The position numbers and the translations under genes were made by a program. Positions 39,152-45,850 of a stretch of DNA of 64,000 nucleotides are shown piece by piece. Under the pieces are notes generated by a model. It made no database searches. It was not told where the DNA came from and worked only from the letters and a program-made list of their open reading frames with translations. Positions within the stretch are counted from its first letter, which is position 1. Each line of letters begins with the position of its first letter. Origin of the DNA: Lachnospiraceae bacterium (GTDB lineage Bacteria > Bacillota > Clostridia > Lachnospirales > Lachnospiraceae); assembly GCA_022647575.1 (NCBI GenBank), contig JALCKY010000003.1, positions 62,001 to 126,000 of the forward strand, given 5' to 3'.

Positions 39152-40751
39152 AAAAATCTGTCCAAGCTGCGGTGCTTCCATGAAGGAAGATGCAAAATTC
39201 TGTCCTGAATGCGGAGCTCCTGCACCGGATCAGGTCCTGTATGACGCTTCCGATCCCAATCCGCAGCCGATGCCGGAGCAGCCGGCTCAGCCGGACAGCA
39301 CCGTTCCGTATACTTCACAGAATCAGCAGCCATCTTCCGGCCAGAACGGTCCGCAGGCTGAGCAGAATTTCTCTCAGAACGGCCCGCAGGCTCAGCAGAA
39401 TTTCTCTCAGAACGGTCCGCAGGCCCAGCAGAATTTCTCTCAGAACGGCCCGCAGAACCAGCAGCCTTACTATCAGCCGAAAGCACCGGATCATCGCGGG
39501 AAAAAGGGTGCGTTCCCGGTGCTGGCTCTCATTTCCCTGATCTGCGGCATCCTGGCCTTCATCTTCGGATTCACGCAGCAGGCGTTCGGAATCGTCGCAG
39601 GAATTGCCGCGATTGTTCTCGGCATTATCGCCCTCGCCCTGAAACAGCGGCTGAAAGTTCTCTCCATCGCCGGCATTGTCTGCGGCGTCCTCGGCTTCCT
39701 GATCAGCCTCCTGATAATCATCGCCCTGATTCTCGGAAGCAGCCTGCTTTCGGATTACGGTGACAGCAGCTGGAATACGCTGAATCCGGTTGAAAGCAAT
39801 GACGGCAGCAATCCTGCCCTGCATGATTTCGGGCCCGGCCCAGCCAGCATGCCTTCCGGCCTCACGGACAGCAGCCTTGAAGAGTCCGGCGCTGACATCA
39901 GTGATGACAGCACCGATGACAGCAGCGAAGATACGGATGATGAATACGTCCTGAAAAATATCCAGTCGCTGCCCACGATCAGTGAAACCGTTCTCCTGGA
40001 TCAGAACGGCATCAAAATCACCGCAACCGGCATCGATGATTCGGAAATGTACATGGGGCCGTCTGTTGAAGTCTCCATTGAGAACAATACGGACAAGGAC
40101 ATCAGCATCATGTCCAGTTCCGCCGGCGTCAACGGATACCTGGTCGACTGCCTGCTGAGCACCGATGTTTCTGCCGGGAAGAAGGGCAATGATAAAATGT
40201 ACCTTTACCTCGACAGCCTCAATCTGAGCGGCGTAAAAAATATCGGCCTGATCGAGACGCATTTCCAGATTTACGACCCGTCGACTTTTGATGTTCTTCT
40301 GGAAGCGGACGGTGCTCCTCTTCAGACCTCCGACTACGCACAGATGGATACGTCCGAAGATGACAGCGGAGTCGTCCTGGCCGACAAAGACGGTTTATTT
40401 GCCGCCGCACGCAGCATCGGTTCCGATGAAATGGGGACCTACCTGATCTGCTTCGTGAAGAATTCCACGGACAAGACCGTCGAAGCAATGCCGGAAAGCC
40501 TTTCCGTCAACGGCGTCATGGTCAATACCTATTACAGCGAGACCCTTCCGTCCGGAAAGATGCGTGTCAGCAAGCTCTACCTTGAAAAAAGCGATTTAGA
40601 AAAGGCCGGCATCTCTTCGATTACCGACCTTGAACTTCAGATGGAATTCTATGACGAGGAAACCTACGATGTGGTGCTGGAGACCGCCAAAGTTCCGATG
40701 ACTGTCGGCAGCGATCAGACACTGGCCGCCGCATCGGCTTCTTCTTCCTGA
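39144..40751 (+). CDS. Zinc-ribbon membrane protein with tandem C-terminal domains
   Basis: 535 residues. N-terminal zinc ribbon (CPSCGAS...CPECGAP, residues 6-25), a Gln/Asn/Pro-rich linker with an 11-residue repeat (about 65-108), then three closely spaced membrane helices of DUF4190 type (about 122-205). After an acidic Ser/Asp linker, two similar extracytoplasmic beta-rich domains of about 100 residues follow (GIKITATGID..., GLFAAARSIG...). Its start overlaps the Cys-rich gene stop by eight bases. Function is unknown; sensing or scaffolding at the membrane is a guess. Confidence 0.75.
   Translation: MSEKICPSCGASMKEDAKFCPECGAPAPDQVLYDASDPNPQPMPEQPAQPDSTVPYTSQNQQPSSGQNGPQAEQNFSQNGPQAQQNFSQNGPQAQQNFSQNGPQNQQPYYQPKAPDHRGKKGAFPVLALISLICGILAFIFGFTQQAFGIVAGIAAIVLGIIALALKQRLKVLSIAGIVCGVLGFLISLLIIIALILGSSLLSDYGDSSWNTLNPVESNDGSNPALHDFGPGPASMPSGLTDSSLEESGADISDDSTDDSSEDTDDEYVLKNIQSLPTISETVLLDQNGIKITATGIDDSEMYMGPSVEVSIENNTDKDISIMSSSAGVNGYLVDCLLSTDVSAGKKGNDKMYLYLDSLNLSGVKNIGLIETHFQIYDPSTFDVLLEADGAPLQTSDYAQMDTSEDDSGVVLADKDGLFAAARSIGSDEMGTYLICFVKNSTDKTVEAMPESLSVNGVMVNTYYSETLPSGKMRVSKLYLEKSDLEKAGISSITDLELQMEFYDEETYDVVLETAKVPMTVGSDQTLAAASASSS
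39342..39461 (+). repeat. 33-bp tandem repeat, about 3.6 copies
   Basis: Near-identical 33-bp units begin at 39363, 39396 and 39429 (cagaatttctctcagaacgg then a variable c/t-ccgcag end). A partial unit lies at 39342-39362. They encode QNFSQNGPQAQ in frame. The few differences sit mostly in the last third of the unit. Confidence 0.9.
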
Positions 40752-41461
40752 GTCTTCTGAATGAATTCGGCAATCGCGTAGGGGATCCCTTCTTCATTAT
40801 CCAGGGAGACCACGTAGCCTTTTCCGGTTCTGCCCACCTTCGGGCAGATGATGTCGCCCAGCTTTGCCTGCCGGTGATAAATGACCCGGAGTTCGTGCGT
40901 CACGAATCCCAGAGGCAGATACCCGGCCGCCATGCTGATGTACTGCTCGTTATTCACATGTTTGTTCGTATCTAAATGAGTCGGCCTTACCTTAAAAGTG
41001 CGCCTGACGGCACTGTCTTCCGGAAGGAGGATGCGCCGGGGCGCACTTTCCATTTCCAGTTTTTCCTCGATTCCGTAGCCGTCGATTTCCGCCTGCGGGA
41101 TATGCACAGGACGCTGCTTCTGCATGTCAAAGAAAAACCATTTCGAATCGACATAGGCGATCAGTCGGCCGTCGCTTCCCTTGATGGTGAAATTCCGGCG
41201 TCCTTCCATGCCCGCCAGGAAATACGACCAGGTCTTCGTCGTCACTTCTTCGGCAAGCTTCGGAAATTCATTGATGACGATCTGCCAGGAAGTAATGATC
41301 CAGGAAGCCTGCCGCCTGGCCCACACTTCGGGTCCGTATCCGATGGATTCCGAATGGAAAACAGCGCAGTCCTGAAGATAATTGACCAGTCCTGAAAGCG
41401 TCAGCCTGCCGTCCGGACCGATTTCGCTGTAGCGTACGCGTGACGTAAATTCATAACTCAT
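40715..41461 (-). CDS. Acyl-[acyl-carrier-protein] thioesterase
   Basis: 248 residues, double hot-dog fold of the plant FatA/FatB-like family (PF01643). It releases fatty acids from ACP. The N-terminal hot-dog contains YSEIGPDGRLTLSGLVNYLQ, and the second has the catalytic THLDTNKHVNNEQY. Common in Clostridia as a stand-alone gene. Its 3' end overlaps that of the zinc-ribbon gene by 37 bp, and no terminator lies between them. A tRNA gene with its own terminator precedes it. Confidence 0.92.
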   Translation of the reverse strand: MSYEFTSRVRYSEIGPDGRLTLSGLVNYLQDCAVFHSESIGYGPEVWARRQASWIITSWQIVINEFPKLAEEVTTKTWSYFLAGMEGRRNFTIKGSDGRLIAYVDSKWFFFDMQKQRPVHIPQAEIDGYGIEEKLEMESAPRRILLPEDSAVRRTFKVRPTHLDTNKHVNNEQYISMAAGYLPLGFVTHELRVIYHRQAKLGDIICPKVGRTGKGYVVSLDNEEGIPYAIAEFIQKTQEEEADAAASV

Positions 41462-41487
41462 AAAAACACCCGCCTGTCTTTCAGAGA

Positions 41488-41524
41488 AATAAAAAACCGT
41501 CCGCGAAGGATTCCCTGCAGACGG
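41488..41524 (-). terminator. Terminator of the tRNA-Gln gene
   Basis: Stem ccgtccgc (41497-41504) / gcagacgg (41517-41524), one G-U pair, followed on the minus strand by TTTTTTATTTC. It lies 26 bp after the tRNA 3' end. Confidence 0.8.
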
Positions 41525-41550
41525 CTATGCACATGTGCTTTCACACTGAA

Positions 41551-41622
41551 CTGGGCTACCAGGATTCGAACCTGGAGATGACGGAGTCAGAGTCCGTTGC
41601 CTTACCATTTGGCGATAGCCCA
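41551..41622 (-). tRNA. tRNA-Gln (anticodon CTG)
   Basis: On the minus strand the cloverleaf is complete in 72 nt: acceptor TGGGCTA/TAGCCCA, D-arm with AAATGGTAAGGC, anticodon stem ACGGA/TCCGT with loop CTCTGAC (anticodon CTG, reading CAG), and T-arm CCAGGTTCGAATCCTGG. The discriminator is G. CCA is not encoded and must be added by the CCA enzyme. Confidence 0.95.
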
Positions 41623-41639
41623 AAGTTGATGCAAGAGGT

Positions 41640-41668
41640 ATTATAACTTAACAGCCGGCCGATTTCAA
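41640..41668 (-). promoter_or_regulatory. Sigma-A promoter of tRNA-Gln
   Basis: Minus-strand -35 TTGAAA (41663-41668), 17-bp spacer, -10 TATAAT (41640-41645). The -35 box overlaps the stop codon of the CDF gene. The distance to the mature tRNA 5' end is only 18 bp, so the 5' leader is short. Confidence 0.8.
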
Positions 41669-42885
41669 CCTTTTTCTTGTCCCTTTTCCCGTACTTCCTT
41701 CTTCGGCTCTTCTTCCTGGACAAAACTCCGGTCAACCGTGATGACGCATTCATACCTTTTATCGATATCCTTCATCTGCCTGCGGATGTTGTGCAGAAGC
41801 CCTGCTGTCTTTTCTTTATCGTAGACAAAAGGCGTCACCAGATCAAAAATCAGGTTGATCTGTCTTTGGCCGTTCACCATGCGGAAATCATGGAAGGAAA
41901 GTTCTGCATCAATGTTCTTCAGGACTCCCGCCACCTGCGACTTGGCCGCAAGTGTCTTCTCATCCTTTGTTTCCACCGGATCCATATGGATGACCAGCAC
42001 GATTCCGAGCTTCTTCGATACTTCCTTTTCCGCCCGGTCGATGATCTCATGGGAAACTTCGATGCTGACATCGTTCGGAACTTCCGCATGGATGGAAGCC
42101 ATGGAGCGGTTCGGCCCGTAATTGTGGACGATCAGGTCATGCGTCCCGACGATGCCGTCGTACGAACCCACCATTTCCGCAATCTGCCGGCACATTTCCG
42201 GATCCTCCGATTCTCCGATCAAAGGCTCAATCGTATCTTTTGCCACGGAAAATCCGGCATACATAACGACAAGCGAAACGACGACGCCTGCCCAGCCGTC
42301 GATGTTGATGCCGATGAAATAATCAACCAGGATGGACACCATCGTGATTCCCGTCACCACGACATCCCCGATGGAATCGGTGGCGGCGGCGATCAGGACT
42401 TTGGAACTGATCTTCCTGCCGATTTTTCCGTTAAAGACTCCCATCCACAGCTTTACAAGGACCGACACGCCGAGGATGATGAAAAGCACCAGATCGAAGG
42501 AAATCTCTTCGGGTGTCCGGATCTTGCCGACGGCTTCCTTCAAAAGCGAGAAACCGACTTCCAGAATGATGAAGGCAACCACCAGCGCGGAAATGTATTC
42601 GATGCGTCCGTGCCCGAACGGATGCTCCTCATCCGCAGGACGGCTCGCCATCTTCACTCCGACCAGGCTGATGATGTTGGACGCCGCATCCGAAAGGTTA
42701 TTGAAAGAATCCGCCGTAACGGCAATGGAATGCATGATGAAGCCTGCGACGAACTTCCCCGCAAAGAGAAGAACGTTGCAGAAGATTCCCACGATGGATG
42801 CCATAATGCCGTATCTCGTGCGCACGTCATTGTTCGTCACGTCTTCGGGATTCTTTATGAATTTACGAATCAGTAATTTTGTCAT
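41665..42885 (-). CDS. Cation diffusion facilitator efflux transporter
   Basis: 406 residues. Exports divalent metals, usually Zn2+, Mn2+ or Fe2+, by proton antiport. Six membrane helices carry paired Asp sites (TADSFNNLSD about residue 58; AATDSIGDV about 170) and HPFGHGR. A C-terminal cytoplasmic metal-sensing domain of about 110 residues is followed by a charged Lys/Glu tail. The D-N/D-D pattern suggests Zn, Mn or Fe but does not settle it. Its promoter start point appears only a few bases before ATG. Confidence 0.92.
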   Translation of the reverse strand: MTKLLIRKFIKNPEDVTNNDVRTRYGIMASIVGIFCNVLLFAGKFVAGFIMHSIAVTADSFNNLSDAASNIISLVGVKMASRPADEEHPFGHGRIEYISALVVAFIILEVGFSLLKEAVGKIRTPEEISFDLVLFIILGVSVLVKLWMGVFNGKIGRKISSKVLIAAATDSIGDVVVTGITMVSILVDYFIGINIDGWAGVVVSLVVMYAGFSVAKDTIEPLIGESEDPEMCRQIAEMVGSYDGIVGTHDLIVHNYGPNRSMASIHAEVPNDVSIEVSHEIIDRAEKEVSKKLGIVLVIHMDPVETKDEKTLAAKSQVAGVLKNIDAELSFHDFRMVNGQRQINLIFDLVTPFVYDKEKTAGLLHNIRRQMKDIDKRYECVITVDRSFVQEEEPKKEVREKGQEKG

Positions 42886-42896
42886 GTTTAACGCCT

Positions 42897-42926
42897 ATCA
42901 TAAACTTTCGTCCCCTTCTTCGTCAA
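42897..42926 (-). promoter_or_regulatory. Sigma-A promoter for the CDF gene
   Basis: Minus-strand -35 TTGACG (42921-42926), 18-bp spacer, -10 TATGAT (42897-42902). Predicted start near 42890, about five bases before the ATG, with no AGGAGG-like site. Confidence 0.65.
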
Positions 42927-43018
42927 CAGGAAAAACTTGCACTCCGGCATGGTGCAGAACTCCCGCGCTCCGGCCGGGAGCCTGCTGATGCCTGCCGGAA
43001 TCTGCCTGCGTCCGGCAA

Positions 43019-43048
43019 TTTACAAGCCGAAAAGGTGGGTGTATAATT
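43019..43048 (+). promoter_or_regulatory. Sigma-A promoter for pncB
   Basis: -35 TTTACA (43019-43024), 18-bp spacer, -10 TATAAT (43043-43048). The ribosome site CGGAGG follows, eight bases before the pncB ATG. Confidence 0.8.
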
Positions 43049-43069
43049 CTGCTCAACGGAGGACGTGAA

Positions 43070-44539
43070 ATGAAAAGAGCAGAGAACCTCACTTTACTGA
43101 CGGATTTATATGAACTGACGATGATGCAGGGTTATTTCAAGAACCCCACCGACCAGGTCGTCGTCTTTGATGCTTTTTACAGGAACAACCCCTGCGACGG
43201 CGGCTACGCCATCAGCTGCGGGCTGAGCCAGGTCATCGATTACGTGAAAGATCTTCATTTCACTTATGAAGACATCGATTATCTGCGGAAGCTGAAAATC
43301 TTCGACGATGATTTTCTGGAATATCTGGCCGGCTTCCATTTTACGGGAGACATCTACGGCATTCCGGAAGGAACCGTCATCTTCCCGCGCGAGCCGATGC
43401 TGAAAGTCATTGCCCCGATCATGCAGGCACAGCTGCTGGAAACGGCCGTCCTCAACATGATGAACCATCAGTCCCTCATCGCGACAAAAGCAGCGCGTGT
43501 CTGCTATGCGGCAAAGGGCGACGGCGTCATGGAATTCGGTCTCCGCAGGGCGCAGGGTCCTGATGCCGGCATTTACGGTGCACGGGCTGCCGTCATCGGA
43601 GGCTGCGTCGGAACCTCGAATGTCCTCTGCGGCCAGATGTTCGACGTCCCGGTTCTCGGAACGCATGCGCACAGCTGGATCATGAGTTTCCCGACAGAGT
43701 ACGATGCCTTCAAGGCTTATGCAAACCTCTATCCGAACTCCTGCACGCTGCTGGTCGATACCTACGATACGCTGAACTCCGGCGTTCCCAATGCCATCCG
43801 CGTCTTTAAGGAAATGAGGAAGGACGGCATCAAGCTGACGCATTACGGAATCCGCATGGACAGCGGCGACCTTGCGTACCTGTCCAAGGAAGCCTACAAG
43901 ATGCTCAGCAAGGCAGGCTTTGCCGATGCGACGATTTCCGCTTCCTCGGATCTTGATGAATATCTGATTGATTCCCTGAAGCAGCAGGGCGCCAAGATCA
44001 ATTCCTGGGGCGTCGGCACGAACCTGATTACTTCCAAAGGCAATCCCGCCTTCGGCGGCGTTTACAAACTGGCAGCAATCCGCAATGCCAATGCAAAGAA
44101 ATTCACTCCGAAGATCAAGCTTTCGGAGAACTCCGAAAAGATCACGAATCCGGGAAATAAAACCATTTACCGGATTTATGACAAAGAGACCGGCAAGATC
44201 CGCGCCGATCTGATCTGCCTTGTCGGAGAGAAATATGACGAATCCAAGGATATGGTCATTTTCGATCCGGTTGAGACCTGGAAGAAAACCAAGTTCCACG
44301 GAGGAACCTACAAGCTCCGCGAGCTGCTTGTCCCGGTCTTCCGGAACGGCGAATGCGTTTACGACGATCCTCTGACAACCATGCAGCTGCGCGATCGCTG
44401 CCGCAAAGAACAGGAATCGATGTGGGATGAAACCCGCCGTCTGATGAACCCTCACCAGATGTACGTCGACCTTTCTCCGAAGCTTTACAAAATGAAGTCA
44501 GAGCTGCTGGAACAGATGAGCGTCAATTCCCTGAAATAA
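43070..44539 (+). CDS. pncB: Nicotinate phosphoribosyltransferase
   Basis: 489 residues, the long clostridial/Bacillus type. Makes nicotinate mononucleotide from nicotinate and PRPP in NAD salvage. Motifs: LTDLYELTMMQGYF at the N-terminus, EFGLRRAQGPD (about 160), the active-site His segment GTHAHSWIMSF (about 205), and GIRMDSGDLAYLS. It has its own promoter and a strong terminator, with no NAD-pathway neighbours. No nicotinate-repressor (NiaR) operator was recognised. Confidence 0.96.
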   Translation: MKRAENLTLLTDLYELTMMQGYFKNPTDQVVVFDAFYRNNPCDGGYAISCGLSQVIDYVKDLHFTYEDIDYLRKLKIFDDDFLEYLAGFHFTGDIYGIPEGTVIFPREPMLKVIAPIMQAQLLETAVLNMMNHQSLIATKAARVCYAAKGDGVMEFGLRRAQGPDAGIYGARAAVIGGCVGTSNVLCGQMFDVPVLGTHAHSWIMSFPTEYDAFKAYANLYPNSCTLLVDTYDTLNSGVPNAIRVFKEMRKDGIKLTHYGIRMDSGDLAYLSKEAYKMLSKAGFADATISASSDLDEYLIDSLKQQGAKINSWGVGTNLITSKGNPAFGGVYKLAAIRNANAKKFTPKIKLSENSEKITNPGNKTIYRIYDKETGKIRADLICLVGEKYDESKDMVIFDPVETWKKTKFHGGTYKLRELLVPVFRNGECVYDDPLTTMQLRDRCRKEQESMWDETRRLMNPHQMYVDLSPKLYKMKSELLEQMSVNSLK

Positions 44540-44574
44540 AATTCCGGTCAGCATTCCTGCCGGAAGGAAGACAT

Positions 44575-44607
44575 GAAAAAACCCGCGGAGCACTTCCGCG
44601 GGTTTTC
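44575..44607. terminator. Bidirectional terminator between pncB and the PPK2 gene
   Basis: Stem aacccgcgga/tccgcgggtt at 44579-44604 with A-run on the left and T-run on the right, serving the two convergent genes. A second hairpin ttccgg/ccggaa (about 44542-44565) precedes it on the pncB side. Confidence 0.88.
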
Positions 44608-44613
44608 TGCTGC

Positions 44614-45792
44614 TCAGATTTTTGCAGCCGATTTTTTCACGGTTTTCTTCACCGGCTTCTTCTCCGGCTTCTTCTCCAATTTCTTCACCGGCTTCTTCTC
44701 CGGTTTCTTCTCCGCTTTTTTCGCCGGTTTCTTTACCGGCTTTTCTGCGGAAAGCACCTGTCCGGCAGATGCGCCGTTCTTCCCGGCTTTTTCATTTTTC
44801 TCAGCCTTTTTATCCGTCTTCTTTTTATCTTTCTTCATGGCCTTTTTCGCGGCCCTGGCTTCTTTTTCGGTTTCCTTCTGAGCCTTCCTGCTTTCTTTCT
44901 CCGCTTCTTTTATGGCTGCCTCATCCAGCGCACCGGAAGTGAGTTCCTTCTTGTTGTCCGCCAGAAGCGCTTTCTGCTCATCCGGAAGTTCCGGGTACTG
45001 CGGATCGATGTCTTCCAGCACTTTCAGGATTGCCTCAGATACGAGATATCTTGTATACCATTTTTGATCCGCCGGCAGGACATACCAGGGAGCTTCCGGA
45101 GTGGCGGTCGCATTGACGGCATCTTCATAAGCCTTGTGATAATCATCCCAGCGGGCACGTTCCTTCAGGTCTGATGACGAGAACTTCCAGTTCTTTTCCG
45201 GATCGTCAATTCTTTCCAGGAAACGCTTCTTCTGTTCATCCAGCGAAACATTCAGGAAGATCTTGATGACACGGTAGCTGTTTTCATAAAGATAGCGTTC
45301 ATAATCGCAGATCTGGCGGTATCTTTTCTCAAAGAAATCCGGATCATCAATGACTCTTTTGGCCATATGGTACGTCTTGTTGATTTCATGCACTTTCACG
45401 ACCAGGACGTCCTCATAATAGGAGCGGTTGAACATCGCGATTTTTCCGCGGACCGGAAGGCAGCGGTTGACCCGCCATAAAAAGTCATGGGCCAGTTCGG
45501 TGCTGGTCGGCTGCTTGAAACTGTAGACATCGATTCCCTGCGGGTTGACGCCGCTCATGACATGCTTGACCGTGCTGTCCTTCCCTGCCGCATCCATTGC
45601 CTGAAGAACGATCAGCAGCCCTTCGTGTCCGTCCGCATAGAACTTATCCTGAAGCGCGAAGATTTTCTCGTGGTTTTTCTTTGTCTTCGCAGCGATATCC
45701 TCTTTGACAATACCGTCTTTTTTTCCGTCCGTCGGCATCTTTCCGAGGTCCAGTTTCTTCGATCCGTCGAAACAATAATCTTTTAATGACAT
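44614..45792 (-). CDS. PPK2-family polyphosphate kinase with Lys-rich tail
   Basis: 392 residues. Residues 1-285 are a PPK2 domain that moves phosphate between polyphosphate and nucleotides: Walker A-like QAMDAAGKDSTVKHV, GVNPQGIDVYSFKQPT, lid motif FNRSYYEDVLVVKVHE, and ERARWDDYHKAYEDA. The pattern resembles class III enzymes, but substrate class is not proven. The last 110 or so residues are not part of PPK2: a charged helix and then KKP/EKKP repeats with Ala, like histone H1 tails. It ends at a shared terminator with pncB. Confidence 0.9.
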   Translation of the reverse strand: MSLKDYCFDGSKKLDLGKMPTDGKKDGIVKEDIAAKTKKNHEKIFALQDKFYADGHEGLLIVLQAMDAAGKDSTVKHVMSGVNPQGIDVYSFKQPTSTELAHDFLWRVNRCLPVRGKIAMFNRSYYEDVLVVKVHEINKTYHMAKRVIDDPDFFEKRYRQICDYERYLYENSYRVIKIFLNVSLDEQKKRFLERIDDPEKNWKFSSSDLKERARWDDYHKAYEDAVNATATPEAPWYVLPADQKWYTRYLVSEAILKVLEDIDPQYPELPDEQKALLADNKKELTSGALDEAAIKEAEKESRKAQKETEKEARAAKKAMKKDKKKTDKKAEKNEKAGKNGASAGQVLSAEKPVKKPAKKAEKKPEKKPVKKLEKKPEKKPVKKTVKKSAAKI

Positions 45793-45850
45793 CTTTTTTG
45801 CTCCTTTTCGGAAATCCGTTTACATTTCCCGATGCTGCTGTAAAATTGAT

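Noticed and set aside
41556-41753. A short minus-strand frame over the tRNA-Gln gene
   Set aside because: It is read through the tRNA and its promoter; the apparent peptide is the translation of a tRNA.
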